Positions 1-10,167 of a DNA stretch of 64,000 bases are shown one piece after another. Where the stretch lies: the NCBI GenBank assembly GCA_947630895.1, contig CANRJJ010000001.1:62001-126000 (forward strand), given 5' to 3'. A program made the translations under genes and the position numbers. This DNA is from an uncultured Wohlfahrtiimonas sp. GTDB lineage: Bacteria > Pseudomonadota > Gammaproteobacteria > Cardiobacteriales > Wohlfahrtiimonadaceae. The notes below the pieces were generated by a model. That model saw only the letters and a list, made by a program, of their open reading frames with translations. It did not search any database and was not told the origin of the DNA. Position 1 is the first letter of the stretch. Each line of letters opens with the position of its first letter.

Positions 1-347
1 GTATCGCTCTTATAACCATTTTTAAACCAATCCAAACGCACCATCGGATAACGCACACGCGATGAGTTATACACAATACCTGGAATGTTATAAATCATAT
101 CCGTTGGATTTTTATCAAATTCAAATGGCTTTACTTCTAATAATTTATCACCTGCAATCTTAGCTCTAAAAGCGCCCCAATGTGCACCAGAAAACTTCCA
201 TTTCACCAAGTTGTGAATATTTTCACCTGCAGTTGGCGCTTTACTTTCTAAAATATTTTGTCCAAATACAACACTAGGAACCAATGTGCCTACTGATGCT
301 AAACCGAGTGCCTTTAAAAAACCACGGCGAGATTGATTCATACTCAT
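1..347 (-). CDS. torA: TMAO/DMSO-type molybdopterin reductase (TorA/BisC-like), N-terminal part, truncated by window edge
   Basis: Reverse-strand translation from 347 reads MSMNQSRRGFLKALGLASVGTLVPSVVFGQ..., a Tat signal (RRGFLK), then VKWKFSGAHWGAFRAKIAGDKLLEVKPFEFD...; adjacent to a torC-like gene. Confidence 0.75.
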   Translation of the reverse strand, partial: MSMNQSRRGFLKALGLASVGTLVPSVVFGQNILESKAPTAGENIHNLVKWKFSGAHWGAFRAKIAGDKLLEVKPFEFDKNPTDMIYNIPGIVYNSSRVRYPMVRLDWFKNGYKSD

Positions 348-372
348 AATTTATTCTCCTCTAGCAACAAGA

Positions 373-1566
373 TTAGTGACGTTTGTCGCTATCAAAGTCT
401 GATGAATGGAATTGTAGATATTTTAAAACTAACTTCTGAGTGTCGTTGTCCATATTCGTGAAACCAACCATTCCACTGAAAATACCAGGCCAAGTATTCG
501 TATCAAAATGATCTTCTGCTGGCGGTCTATGGCATACACTACAGCTTGTATTAAAGCTTGCTTTCGCAACATTCCACAAGCCATCACTTGAAGCTGTTAA
601 ATCACCTTTTTTAATCCATACATCAGTTTTTACATGTTCCCAATCTAAACCTGTTAATGGATCTTCTTTTGTTTCAAATACTTCAAAGTTATCTTTATTT
701 TGTGCAAATTCTTTTTCAAAAATAGCACTCACAACGTTCAGGCCAAACTTTTCATACCAAACACGACTGAAACCTTTACTTTTACGCCAGAGTGATAATT
801 CAACTTTATCTGCATCTTTAGTTGTTTCAAGAATTTTCACAGATGTTGCTACTTCTAATGTACCAATGCGATTTTCTAAATCTGAATCTGAATAAATTGG
901 TTGTGCAATAATGTTGTAACCAACTTCATTCACACCAATTTTTTCATGTTTTGCATCAGCAAGTAATTTTGCTAACTCTGGGCTCATTTGTAATTGAACT
1001 TCAGGTAACTTATGTGCGATCCCTTTATGACATTCGATACATGGTGTATTTAATTGAGCTGCATTACGCATCTGCATTTGCGCCATAATACTCATCTTAT
1101 CGAAATCCATTTGATTATAATCATGGCAAGCGCGGCATTCTTTTGAACCATTTGCCGTCATTCGCTTCCACTCTCTTTGCGCTAACTCTAAACGTTTCTC
1201 TTCAAACTTCTCTTTTGTGCCAATTTCACCAGTAATGTGCGCTAATACTTCTCGACTTGCCTGCATTTTACGTGCAATTTTATCCGTGAAATTATGTGGT
1301 ACATGGCAATCTGCACAATATGCTCTTACACCTGTACGGTTTTTCCAATGCACAGTTTCTTGTAATTCTTCTTGGTTATGAGACATCGTATGGCAGCTTA
1401 CACAGAATTGCTCTGTGTTTGTATATTCCATACCTGAGTTAAATGCTTGCCAAAATAAAAGGCCTGCTATGAATCCCCCTGTAACCAAAATTCCTAGGCC
1501 AATTGTCATCGATGGCTTTAGAAACAAATTTTTCAAATTGATCAGTATCTTTTTAATGAGCTGCAT
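373..1566 (-). CDS. torC: Pentaheme c-type cytochrome TorC (NapC/NirT family)
   Basis: 397 aa ORF with N-terminal TM anchor and five CxxCH motifs (CVSCH, CADCH, CRACH, CIECH, CSVCH). Confidence 0.9.
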   Translation of the reverse strand: MQLIKKILINLKNLFLKPSMTIGLGILVTGGFIAGLLFWQAFNSGMEYTNTEQFCVSCHTMSHNQEELQETVHWKNRTGVRAYCADCHVPHNFTDKIARKMQASREVLAHITGEIGTKEKFEEKRLELAQREWKRMTANGSKECRACHDYNQMDFDKMSIMAQMQMRNAAQLNTPCIECHKGIAHKLPEVQLQMSPELAKLLADAKHEKIGVNEVGYNIIAQPIYSDSDLENRIGTLEVATSVKILETTKDADKVELSLWRKSKGFSRVWYEKFGLNVVSAIFEKEFAQNKDNFEVFETKEDPLTGLDWEHVKTDVWIKKGDLTASSDGLWNVAKASFNTSCSVCHRPPAEDHFDTNTWPGIFSGMVGFTNMDNDTQKLVLKYLQFHSSDFDSDKRH

Positions 1567-1610
1567 AAGTCTTCCTTTAATTTTTGATTATTTATTAGCA
1601 ATAGATAAAT

Positions 1611-1769
1611 TTATTGTGGTGGACCCCAAAAAAGAATCTGCATAAACCAAATAAAGAATCCGTATGCACAAATTAATAAAATTGTAGTTATAGGTAGACC
1701 TATCAAGCCTAAAAGTAGAAAATTACGCCAGTCTTTACTTTTTCCTGTTGTAGGATTTTTATCACTCAT
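1611..1769 (-). CDS. torE: Small TorE/NapE-like membrane protein (52 aa)
   Basis: Read directly: MSDKNPTTGKSKDWRNFLLLGLIGLPITTILLICAYGFFIWFMQILFWGPPQ*; single TM, immediately upstream of torC; absent from the ORF track because it is <60 aa. Confidence 0.8.
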   Translation of the reverse strand: MSDKNPTTGKSKDWRNFLLLGLIGLPITTILLICAYGFFIWFMQILFWGPPQ

Positions 1770-1903
1770 AATCGATCCCCCGATCAATAAAAAATTATTG
1801 TTTTAAAGCATAATATAGATAGATCCTAGCATGCTATTTCGTGTGTGTGTAATTGATATTGCTCAATTAGTGATAAATTAATATTTTATTATTGTATAAA
1901 TTT

Positions 1904-2284
1904 TTATCTATTCTTTTTTTCTAATGAAAAAATTATGTAGTCATCGCCCTGAGATTCGTACTGATAATACGATCCCCATGGATCAATAATTAATTCTTCT
2001 GATAAATATGGTCCGTTCCATCGATATGAATGAGGATTAACGATTAAATTTTGTAATCCCTCTTCAGTTGTTGGATAAGCACCATTATCTTTGTAATAAA
2101 CCCTTAAAGCGCCTTCTATTGAGCGGATGTCTTGCTTAACAGCAACAAACTTACTGTCATCATCAAAGTCTAAAAATTTTTGCCCTAAAATTGTTACAAC
2201 GATCGCTATAATCACAGAAATAATAATTAATTCTACAAGAGATAACGATCGTTTATATAAAGTGCTGAAAGGCTGCTTAATCAT
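1904..2284 (-). CDS. GspG-like (type II secretion / type IV pseudopilin) protein
   Basis: MIKQPFSTLYKRSLSLVELIIISVIIAIVVTILG... plus C-terminal YYKDNGAYPTTEEGLQNLI...WNGPYL...DPWG.YYQY, typical of GspG. Start moved to the internal ATG at 2284 because the longer ORF overlaps aroA. Confidence 0.75.
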   Translation of the reverse strand: MIKQPFSTLYKRSLSLVELIIISVIIAIVVTILGQKFLDFDDDSKFVAVKQDIRSIEGALRVYYKDNGAYPTTEEGLQNLIVNPHSYRWNGPYLSEELIIDPWGSYYQYESQGDDYIIFSLEKKNR

Positions 2285-2288
2285 AAAA

Positions 2289-3566
2289 TTAACGAACCAA
2301 CTGTTTAAAAACGTCGAAATACGTTGGGAATGTTTTATTGACGCATTTTGGATCTTCAATGATGATTGGCACTAAAAAGCTACACAAAGAAAAGCACATC
2401 GCGATGCGGTGATCATCATATGTAAAAATCGACACATTTTCTTTTAATGATGCAACAGGAGTAATCTCAATAAAATCTTCGCCCTCTACAACCTCAGCAC
2501 CCAATTTAGCGAGTTCTGTTGCCATAGCATGGATACGATCCGTTTCTTTAACTCTCCAGCTGCCAATATTACGAAGCGTTGTTTTACCTTCTGCAAATAG
2601 CGCTAAAACTGCTAAAGTCATTGCTGCATCAGGAATATGATTACAGTCCAAATCAATCCCTTTTAAAACCAGTTCTGGTTTTTTAACCGTAACGGTATGC
2701 TCATCCCAAATCACTACCGCACCCATCAGTTCTAATGCTTTCAAAAACTCAACATCGCCTTGAATCGTTTTTGTGCCGATGCCTTGCATGGTTATTTCAC
2801 CACCAATCGCCCCCATTGCAGCAAAATAAGACGCACTCGATGCATCGCCTTCTACATAATAATCTTTAGGGGATTGATACTCTTGATGCGCTGGAATATA
2901 GAATGACTGCCAATCACGATTTTCCACAATAATGCCAAAATCTTTCAACATCGAAAGCGTGATCGTAATATATGGTTTTGAAATCAATTCACCATCAATA
3001 TTGATGGTCATTGCTTTCTTAGTCATCGGAATTGACAACAATAATGCAGTTAGAAACTGGCTAGAAACAGAACCTTTTACAGAAACAGTGTCAGATGAAA
3101 TTTCAGCAGGGAAAATTTCTAAAGGTGGATAGCCTTCATTCTCTAAATAATTAATGGATAAACCCATTTGATGCAACGCAACCACTAAATCTTTAATCGG
3201 GCGCTCATGCATACGAGGAATGCCTTTTAAAACATAATGTCCTTTATTTAGCGCTGTTGCTGCAGTTAAAGATCTAAAAGCTGTACCTGCATTGCCTAAA
3301 AAGAGTTCTGCATCTTTATTCGGAAAGCCATTTGCATTGCCTGTAATGATGCACTCTGTATCACTCAATGTATTGATCGTGATGCCTAATGTTGTTAAAG
3401 CTTCTTTCATATAATGAACATCATCGCTCTGCAACAAACCTTGTAAATGAGTTTCACCCTCGGACAATGCTGCTAACAACAATGCACGATTTGAGATACT
3501 TTTAGAACCAGGTAATGTCATTTCACCACTGGCTTGATTTACTTTAGGGAGCACTAAAATTTCCAT
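2289..3566 (-). CDS. aroA: 3-phosphoshikimate 1-carboxyvinyltransferase
   Basis: 425 aa; LPGSKSISNRALLLAAL, GNAGTAFR, DDHRIAM motifs. Confidence 0.95.
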   Translation of the reverse strand: MEILVLPKVNQASGEMTLPGSKSISNRALLLAALSEGETHLQGLLQSDDVHYMKEALTTLGITINTLSDTECIITGNANGFPNKDAELFLGNAGTAFRSLTAATALNKGHYVLKGIPRMHERPIKDLVVALHQMGLSINYLENEGYPPLEIFPAEISSDTVSVKGSVSSQFLTALLLSIPMTKKAMTINIDGELISKPYITITLSMLKDFGIIVENRDWQSFYIPAHQEYQSPKDYYVEGDASSASYFAAMGAIGGEITMQGIGTKTIQGDVEFLKALELMGAVVIWDEHTVTVKKPELVLKGIDLDCNHIPDAAMTLAVLALFAEGKTTLRNIGSWRVKETDRIHAMATELAKLGAEVVEGEDFIEITPVASLKENVSIFTYDDHRIAMCFSLCSFLVPIIIEDPKCVNKTFPTYFDVFKQLVR

Positions 3567-3789
3567 ACTTTATCCACATTAAGTGTTGCTATTGAAAACT
3601 CAAAGCAACTATTCATCATCACTACAGCTTTTACTGAGCATTTATCACCATATTCTATAGGTAATATGGTTTATCGGCTTCATTCTTCTCGATTCAGCCA
3701 AAATTTTCAAGATGAATATGGATTTAACATGAAATAAAACGATCTGAACAGTACAATATTTCGCTATCCAAGTTTAAAATTAGACAAAT

Positions 3790-4284
3790 ATGTTAAAAAT
3801 CCGCAACGCCACACTGAATGATCTTCCTGAAATTATGGATATTTATAACCATGCCATTTTGCATACCACTAGTCTTTGGGTTGAAAAACCTGTGGATTTA
3901 AAAAATCGAGTTGCGTGGTTTAATGAAAAAGAAAATGCAAAATTCCCAATTTTTGTGGCAACTTTAGACGATGTAATTGTTGGTTATGCAACTTATGGAT
4001 TATGGCGACCTTTTGGCGGTTATGAGCAATCGCGTGAACATTCTGTATATGTGAAAGATGGCATTCATGGTAAAGGCATCGGTACACAACTATTATCGAG
4101 ATTAATTATACAAGCGAAAGAAGATAATGTGCATGTGCTGATTGCCGCAATAGAAGCAAAAAATAAAGCCTCCATTAATCTTCACCAAAAATTAGGTTTT
4201 ATTAATAGAGGCACATTGCCACAAGTGGGCTTTAAATTCGGTCAATGGCAAGATCTAACTTACATGACATTGCAAATTGATTAG
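3790..4284 (+). CDS. GNAT family N-acetyltransferase (phosphinothricin acetyltransferase-like)
   Basis: 164 aa; IRNATLNDLPEIMDIYNHAI...SVYVKDGIHGKGIGTQLL...NKASINLHQKLGF. Confidence 0.85.
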   Translation: MLKIRNATLNDLPEIMDIYNHAILHTTSLWVEKPVDLKNRVAWFNEKENAKFPIFVATLDDVIVGYATYGLWRPFGGYEQSREHSVYVKDGIHGKGIGTQLLSRLIIQAKEDNVHVLIAAIEAKNKASINLHQKLGFINRGTLPQVGFKFGQWQDLTYMTLQID

Positions 4285-4288
4285 ATGC

Positions 4289-5254
4289 TTAACAACCTGC
4301 TTCTAATCTTGGACTTTCAGCTGGTGTTAAATTTAAACGATCAAACAATGCATTATCATCATCTTTATCTGCATTTGGGCTTGTTAATAATTTAGCACCA
4401 TAGAATAATGAATTTGCTCCAGCCATAAAGCACAATGCTTGTAATTCAGATGACATACTTTCTCTACCTGCTGATAAACGTACCATAGATTTTGGCATCA
4501 TGATTCTAGCGACAGCAATTGTGCGCACGAAATCAAAATCATCCACAGGTTTATTATTAGCCAATGGCGTTCCTTGAATAGGTACTAAGCGATTAATTGG
4601 AACGCTTTCTGGCGGTGTTAACATATTCGCCAACTGAGTGAGCATAGAAGCACGATCACGCTGTGTTTCACCCAAACCAATGATTCCACCTGAACAGATT
4701 TTCATGCCTGATTCGCGCACATGATCCAACGTATCTAAACGATTTTGATAAGTATGCGTTGTAACAATTTCACCGTAAAACTCAGGAGAAGTATCGACGT
4801 TATGATTGTAATAATCTAAGCCTGTATCTGCTAAAGTCTTCGCTTGATCTGCCGTTAAACTGCCTAAAGTCATACATGTTTCTAAGCCTAACTCTTTAAC
4901 TTCTTCGATCATTTTTTGAATATATGGCATGTCTCGATCTTTAGGGTTTCTCCAAGCTGCACCCATACAAAAACGGCTTGCGCCATCTTCTTTGGCTTTT
5001 TTAGCAGCTTCTACAACCTTTTGTACCTCCATCAACTTTTCTGCATCCAAACCTGTGTCGTAACGTACGCTTTGTGAGCAATATTTACAGTCTTCCGAAC
5101 ATTTGCCTGTTTTGATGGATAACAAACGACTCACTTGTATCTTTGTCGGATCAAAATTTTCGCGATGCACGCGTTGTGCTTCAAATAATAATTCGAATAA
5201 TGGTTTTTGAAACAGCGCTTCGGCTTCTTCGATTGTCCAAACTTTTTTAGCCAT
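4289..5254 (-). CDS. bioB: Biotin synthase
   Basis: 321 aa; radical [14 protein letters not shown] motif, [23 protein letters not shown]. Confidence 0.97.
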   Translation of the reverse strand: MAKKVWTIEEAEALFQKPLFELLFEAQRVHRENFDPTKIQVSRLLSIKTGKCSEDCKYCSQSVRYDTGLDAEKLMEVQKVVEAAKKAKEDGASRFCMGAAWRNPKDRDMPYIQKMIEEVKELGLETCMTLGSLTADQAKTLADTGLDYYNHNVDTSPEFYGEIVTTHTYQNRLDTLDHVRESGMKICSGGIIGLGETQRDRASMLTQLANMLTPPESVPINRLVPIQGTPLANNKPVDDFDFVRTIAVARIMMPKSMVRLSAGRESMSSELQALCFMAGANSLFYGAKLLTSPNADKDDDNALFDRLNLTPAESPRLEAGC

Positions 5255-5355
5255 ACAATAAAACCCATACTAATTAATAGAATGGGAGCTATCATAAATT
5301 AAATCCTTAGATATTGTAAACTAAATTGATTTTATAAAAGTTTACATAAAGCGAT

Positions 5356-6624
5356 TTATCGTGAGAATTTTCTAAATCGATCCGCAATCCAAGCCGATAA
5401 ACCTTTAAAAAGGCCCAATACTCGCATTTGATGTTGTCGATACAATGTAATATGCGCTAGTTTCGCAGATAAGCCTCTAAATTCTAACCCTTTGAAGATT
5501 GTATTTCGCCCAAACATCCCAAAAGATGCATAAGCCCCAATGCTTACCAATGAGCCTTTATCAACATATTTAAACTTGGGAATATTGGTTTTACCATTCA
5601 CTATTTCAGCAAAATGATTACCTAAATAAATCGCTTGTTGCGATGCAGCCTGCGCTGTTGGCGACAAAGGATTATCTTGAATATATGCGCAATCACCAAT
5701 GGCAAAAATAGATGGCTCACCAATCACTTGGAATGAATCATTCACCACTAATTGTGAAATTTTAGATAATTCTAATCCTTCAATTTTATCAAGTAAATCA
5801 GGGGCTTTTACACCAGCCGTCCAAACCACTTGATCAGCAGGTAAAACTTCTCCACTTTTTAAAATCACGCTATTTTGTGTGACTTCAGCAACCATCGTAG
5901 AAACCAAAGTTGTAATGCCCATTTTTTCCATAGCGATTTTGACTGATTCGCTAATACTCGGCTTAAATGATGGCACAACACGATCATCTGCTTGAATAAC
6001 TGTGACATGGATGTATTTTAATAAATCATCATCACCATATTTTGATGCAGTATTGATTTGGTTAATGATTTCACCACTCAACTCAACACCTGTTGCACCT
6101 GCGCCCACAATCACTAAGTTATATGTTTGCTTTAAAATGGCGGACTGAATCACTTTTTCAGATAAAGCCTTATTAAATTGCATTGCGCTTTGTAGATCAT
6201 CGATGACATATGCAAATTCTTTCACACCTTTGGTTTTAAAATCATTACTTTTACTACCAACAGCAACCACTAAATAGTCATAATTCAAAACTCGCTTAGG
6301 CAAAATTTCAGTTTGCGCAGCTCCAATATACGGCGCTAATTCAATTGTTTTTTCTTGGTAATTAATCGCTTCAACTTCGCCAGGATTATAAATATAACCA
6401 TGTCGCTTAGCTTGCCCAATTAACGAAATACTTTGCTCTGATGGAAATTGGCTGCCTGCCGCGAATGTGTGCAACATAGGCTTCCAAATATGGAGTGAGT
6501 TTTTATCAATGAGAATAAAGTTAAATTCGTTATTCACATCTTTTTTAATCGCCCTTGAAATAAATTCAATACCTGCAACACCACCACCTAATACAATCAC
6601 ATCAAGCTTTTTTTTCGCCATCAT
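5356..6624 (-). CDS. ndh: Type II NADH dehydrogenase
   Basis: 422 aa; dinucleotide-binding GGGVAGIEF and GAGATGVELSGE motifs, FAIGDCA. Confidence 0.85.
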   Translation of the reverse strand: MMAKKKLDVIVLGGGVAGIEFISRAIKKDVNNEFNFILIDKNSLHIWKPMLHTFAAGSQFPSEQSISLIGQAKRHGYIYNPGEVEAINYQEKTIELAPYIGAAQTEILPKRVLNYDYLVVAVGSKSNDFKTKGVKEFAYVIDDLQSAMQFNKALSEKVIQSAILKQTYNLVIVGAGATGVELSGEIINQINTASKYGDDDLLKYIHVTVIQADDRVVPSFKPSISESVKIAMEKMGITTLVSTMVAEVTQNSVILKSGEVLPADQVVWTAGVKAPDLLDKIEGLELSKISQLVVNDSFQVIGEPSIFAIGDCAYIQDNPLSPTAQAASQQAIYLGNHFAEIVNGKTNIPKFKYVDKGSLVSIGAYASFGMFGRNTIFKGLEFRGLSAKLAHITLYRQHQMRVLGLFKGLSAWIADRFRKFSR

Positions 6625-6906
6625 TATTTCCTCTAGGTTTGCTATAACAATTCGTTATATATGATTAATAATAATATATTTTTGTCATACCTTATAGAGA
6701 TAATATTGAAATATTTTTCATTGTAGATTTATGACTCAATCATTCATAAAGCTCAGTTTATATAAAATTATGTATCTATAATTTATCAATAAAACATACA
6801 TTTATATAACCATCTTTAAAATTGCAATTTACCCATAAATACTATACTTTTTAAATAATAATTAAGATAAAACATTTATAAATTTATAATAATCGGAACT
6901 AAAATC

Positions 6907-7878
6907 ATGGATCATATTTTACAAGCGGTTGCTGTTGTAGTCCCTATCATTTTCGTTCTTGGGTTTGGTTTCTTTGCAGGTAAAACCAAAGCCTTTGGTG
7001 AGAAAGAAAATCCCATTCCTATCATTAATGAATTAGTGCTAGATTTTGCACTTCCACCCATGCTATTTGTGGGAACAATACTGGTTTCCAGGCAAGATCT
7101 TATCCATGATTTTGGTTTATTCTTTGTTTTATTGGCATGTTTACTGACTGCGTACTTTATCGGCTTTGGAATTGCCAAGTTATTCTTTAAACGAAATATT
7201 GTTGAGTCATCCATCGCGGGTTTAGCTGTAAGCTTTTCAGCAGGTCCTTTTTATGGCCCAGCACTGCTCGGTGGGCTTTACGGTGAATCAAGCGGTATTT
7301 CCATCAGCATTATCTCTTTAGTCATCAATGTATTCATTGTTCCATTAGCAACGATATTGATTAAAATTCATATTTCTCAGTCCCAAAGCACTTCACATAA
7401 TTCTCTTGGTAAGCTAATCACTCAATCTATTTATGAAGCGATTATCAAAACACCTTTTGTTTGGGCACCTTTACTTGCCTTCATCTTTGTTTTTATCGGC
7501 ATTAAAATTCCTGATGTCATCATCAATTCCCTAAAGTTAATTGGCACTGCAACCGCTGGTATTGCGGTATTTGTCGCAGGTATGACGATTGCAGCTAACC
7601 AATTCAAATTAACAGGTGAAGTCTTACTTTTTGCCATTTTAAAAAATATTATGCTGCCCATTTTATTTATTGGGATTGCCCTGCTTCTAAACTTTCCAAA
7701 AGATACGTCGATCTATAATCAAGGATTACTACTCGCAGCTTTACCGTCAGGCCCCATGATTGTTTTGCTGGCGACTAAATATAAACAATATCAACAAGAA
7801 GCTTCATCTATCTTGGCTGTTTCCACTGTAGGAATGCTGATTACCGTGACAGCTCTGATCTATATCCTCAATCCATAA
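6907..7878 (+). CDS. AEC family transporter (auxin efflux carrier/malonate permease type)
   Basis: 323 aa multi-TM protein with AEC-like N- and C-terminal repeats. Confidence 0.75.
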   Translation: MDHILQAVAVVVPIIFVLGFGFFAGKTKAFGEKENPIPIINELVLDFALPPMLFVGTILVSRQDLIHDFGLFFVLLACLLTAYFIGFGIAKLFFKRNIVESSIAGLAVSFSAGPFYGPALLGGLYGESSGISISIISLVINVFIVPLATILIKIHISQSQSTSHNSLGKLITQSIYEAIIKTPFVWAPLLAFIFVFIGIKIPDVIINSLKLIGTATAGIAVFVAGMTIAANQFKLTGEVLLFAILKNIMLPILFIGIALLLNFPKDTSIYNQGLLLAALPSGPMIVLLATKYKQYQQEASSILAVSTVGMLITVTALIYILNP

Positions 7879-7891
7879 CAAGGAGTTTGAA

Positions 7892-9262
7892 ATGTCAGAA
7901 ACTAAAGTAGAACAAATCGCAGATTATGCAGTCAGAGCTAAATATGAGGATTTATCTCCACTCTCTTTACAGCAAATTCCTATTCATATTTTGGATTCTC
8001 TTGGCTGCCAAATTTCAGCTTTAGGTGCAGGCCCTGTCAATGCTTGCTTGGCTCAAGTGAAAGAGTTTGCAGGCACAGGCAATGTTCCTCTAATTGGCGG
8101 TGGATTTTCTAACCCTGTCTATGCTTCTTTTTGGCATACAGCTTTGGTTCGTTATGTTGATGCGATGGATAATATCTTAGCGCCTACTGAAACTGCTCAT
8201 ACCGCGGATAACTTTGGTGGTGTATTAACTGCCGCAGCCATTGCCAACTCTTCGGGTAAAAATTTAATGCTTGGCGTTGCGATTGGCTGGACTGTGCAAT
8301 CTCTATTGGTTGAGCATGCTAATTTTATGACTAGAGGCTTAGATCATACCGCTCAATTAGCGTTTTCAGTTCCTGCAGCAGCAGGAAAACTATTGGGTTT
8401 TGATAAAGAAACCATTGCTCATGCCATTGCGATGGCAGCTTCTAGCGATGCATCTTATGCAGGTATTCGTGCAAAGCCACTCTCTGAATGGAAAGGTCTA
8501 GCTTCTGCTCAATCTACATTTGGTGCATTTAATGCAATGTATTTAGCTAAACGCGGTGTAGAAGGTCCGTTAGCAATTATTGAAGGACCAAATGGCGTTG
8601 AGCATCTCTTGGGTCAACCAATTAATATTGATTGGGCAAATGAAAACTATGAAGGCGTAACAACTGCAACCATCAAAAAGTTTGTTGCAATGATCCATAC
8701 ACAATCCGCCATAGAATGTATTTTAGAACTGCTCAAAAATCAAAAAATTAACCCTGAAAATATCAAAAGTATCGAAGCGGATGTGCCACAAATTACCTTT
8801 GATTTCTCTGGTGGCGGTTTATATGGCGGAGCAAAAGCAGACATATCAACCAAAGAACAAGCTGATCATTCTCTGCCGTATTTATTGGCTGTTGCTGTTT
8901 TAGATGGTCAAGTGATGCGTGCTCAATTCAAGCCTGAACGCATTGTCGCTAATGATGTACAAACCTTATTAAAAAAAGTTTCCGTCAAAGCTGATGCAGC
9001 ATTTACTCAGCGATATCCTGTTGAATTTTGCGCCCGCATTATCATTACTATGAATGATGGTACTGTACTGAAGCATGAGGTCAGCAATTATCCTGGCATG
9101 CCATCTCACCCTTTCACTTGGGAAGATGCGGAAGATAAATTTGATCGTTTAACAGCGGATAATATTGATGCTGGTTTATCTAAAGAGCTTAAAAGTTTAG
9201 TGAAAGATCTTCCATCTTATACAACAGCAGATTTATTTAAGATTTTATCTGCCATTAAATAA
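7892..9262 (+). CDS. MmgE/PrpD family protein
   Basis: 456 aa; HILDSLGCQISALGAGP, HTADNFGGVLTAAAIANSSGK, HPFTWEDAEDKF. Confidence 0.85.
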   Translation: MSETKVEQIADYAVRAKYEDLSPLSLQQIPIHILDSLGCQISALGAGPVNACLAQVKEFAGTGNVPLIGGGFSNPVYASFWHTALVRYVDAMDNILAPTETAHTADNFGGVLTAAAIANSSGKNLMLGVAIGWTVQSLLVEHANFMTRGLDHTAQLAFSVPAAAGKLLGFDKETIAHAIAMAASSDASYAGIRAKPLSEWKGLASAQSTFGAFNAMYLAKRGVEGPLAIIEGPNGVEHLLGQPINIDWANENYEGVTTATIKKFVAMIHTQSAIECILELLKNQKINPENIKSIEADVPQITFDFSGGGLYGGAKADISTKEQADHSLPYLLAVAVLDGQVMRAQFKPERIVANDVQTLLKKVSVKADAAFTQRYPVEFCARIIITMNDGTVLKHEVSNYPGMPSHPFTWEDAEDKFDRLTADNIDAGLSKELKSLVKDLPSYTTADLFKILSAIK

Positions 9263-9265
9263 TTG

Positions 9266-9301
9266 AAAAGCTAAAGTAATCAAATTACTTTAGCTTTTTT
9301 T
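9266..9301 (+). terminator. Rho-independent terminator after the MmgE/PrpD gene
   Basis: AAAGCTAAAGTAAT-caa-ATTACTTTAGCTTTTTTT. Confidence 0.85.
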
Positions 9302-9321
9302 AAAGCGCCGTATGACTATCT

Positions 9322-10068
9322 TTATTTTCTGTCTGCGGCTATTTTATCGCGAATATTTTGCGATCGTTTTGATGAAGCAGGATGTGAGCTTAATAAAGAA
9401 CTTTGGCCACCTAACTTATCAAATGCAGATGCGATTCCTTCTGGATTCAAATTTCGTTTTTTCATTAAATCATAAGAAAAGTTATCTGCATCCAGTTCTT
9501 GAGATTGAGAGAACTGAGAGTTCACCAAAGTTTGTGCCAAATCACCCACTTGAGAATTAGTTAAATCAGCAATTGCACCATTACCTGATTTAGAAATTGC
9601 TGTGCGAGCGATTTCTGTCGCATAAGCAACCTGCATACGTTTTTTCGTATGTCCAAGCGCAACATGACCGAGTTCATGACCTAATACACCTTCGATCTCA
9701 TTATCAGTCATCTTATCCATTAAACCACTGTAAACACGTACGCAACCATTTGCCATCGCCCAAGCATTCACTTCTGGTGTTAAGTAGACTTTATAGTTAA
9801 CAGGTGTTCCATTGATATTGTTGCCCAATGCTTTCGCTATTTTATTTAATCGTTGAGTATATGGGCTATTCGCTGGTGCTATTTTGGATTGAGCATCAAG
9901 TTGCGCACATGATTTATTGCTGAGCTCTTTAACATCACTCTCTGATAAGCTCGCAGCCTGAATACTTTGTGAACCTAAAGACATCACATCATCTAACGAT
10001 AAACTTTTACAACCGCCCAATGTTAATGCAGTTGCAACAGATACAATCAAAAGTGGAGATTTTTTCAT
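9322..10068 (-). CDS. M48 family metalloprotease lipoprotein (LoiP/YggG-like)
   Basis: Lipobox LTLGGC in MKKSPLLIVSVATALTLGGCKSL; HELGHVALGH zinc motif. Start set at MKKSP rather than the longer ORF start at 10107. Confidence 0.85.
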   Translation of the reverse strand: MKKSPLLIVSVATALTLGGCKSLSLDDVMSLGSQSIQAASLSESDVKELSNKSCAQLDAQSKIAPANSPYTQRLNKIAKALGNNINGTPVNYKVYLTPEVNAWAMANGCVRVYSGLMDKMTDNEIEGVLGHELGHVALGHTKKRMQVAYATEIARTAISKSGNGAIADLTNSQVGDLAQTLVNSQFSQSQELDADNFSYDLMKKRNLNPEGIASAFDKLGGQSSLLSSHPASSKRSQNIRDKIAADRK

Positions 10069-10090
10069 ATCAATCCTTTTTGTATGATTA

Positions 10091-10106
10091 TGTTTCACAT
10101 GGAACA
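10091..10106. promoter_or_regulatory. parS-like site (TGTTTCACATGGAACA; reverse complement TGTTCCATGTGAAACA)
   Basis: One mismatch (in reverse complement) to the 16-bp B. subtilis-type parS TGTTCCACGTGAAACA. Confidence 0.55.
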
Positions 10107-10117
10107 TTATTTTGTCA

Positions 10118-10145
10118 TAAAAAAAGCGGTAATTGAATTACCGCT
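10118..10145 (-). terminator. Rho-independent terminator of the giant autotransporter
   Basis: Minus strand: AGCGGTAATT-c-AATTACCGCTTTTTTT. Confidence 0.8.
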
Positions 10146-10167
10146 GATTATTTACATTATAAAAAGA

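Noticed and set aside
3649-3670. CCATATT...AATATGG inverted repeat between aroA and the acetyltransferase gene
   Set aside because: Short 7-bp stem in AT-rich sequence with no U-tail; expected by chance.
4668-4683. TGTTTCACCCAAACCA in bioB as a parS-like site
   Set aside because: Four mismatches; not palindromic.
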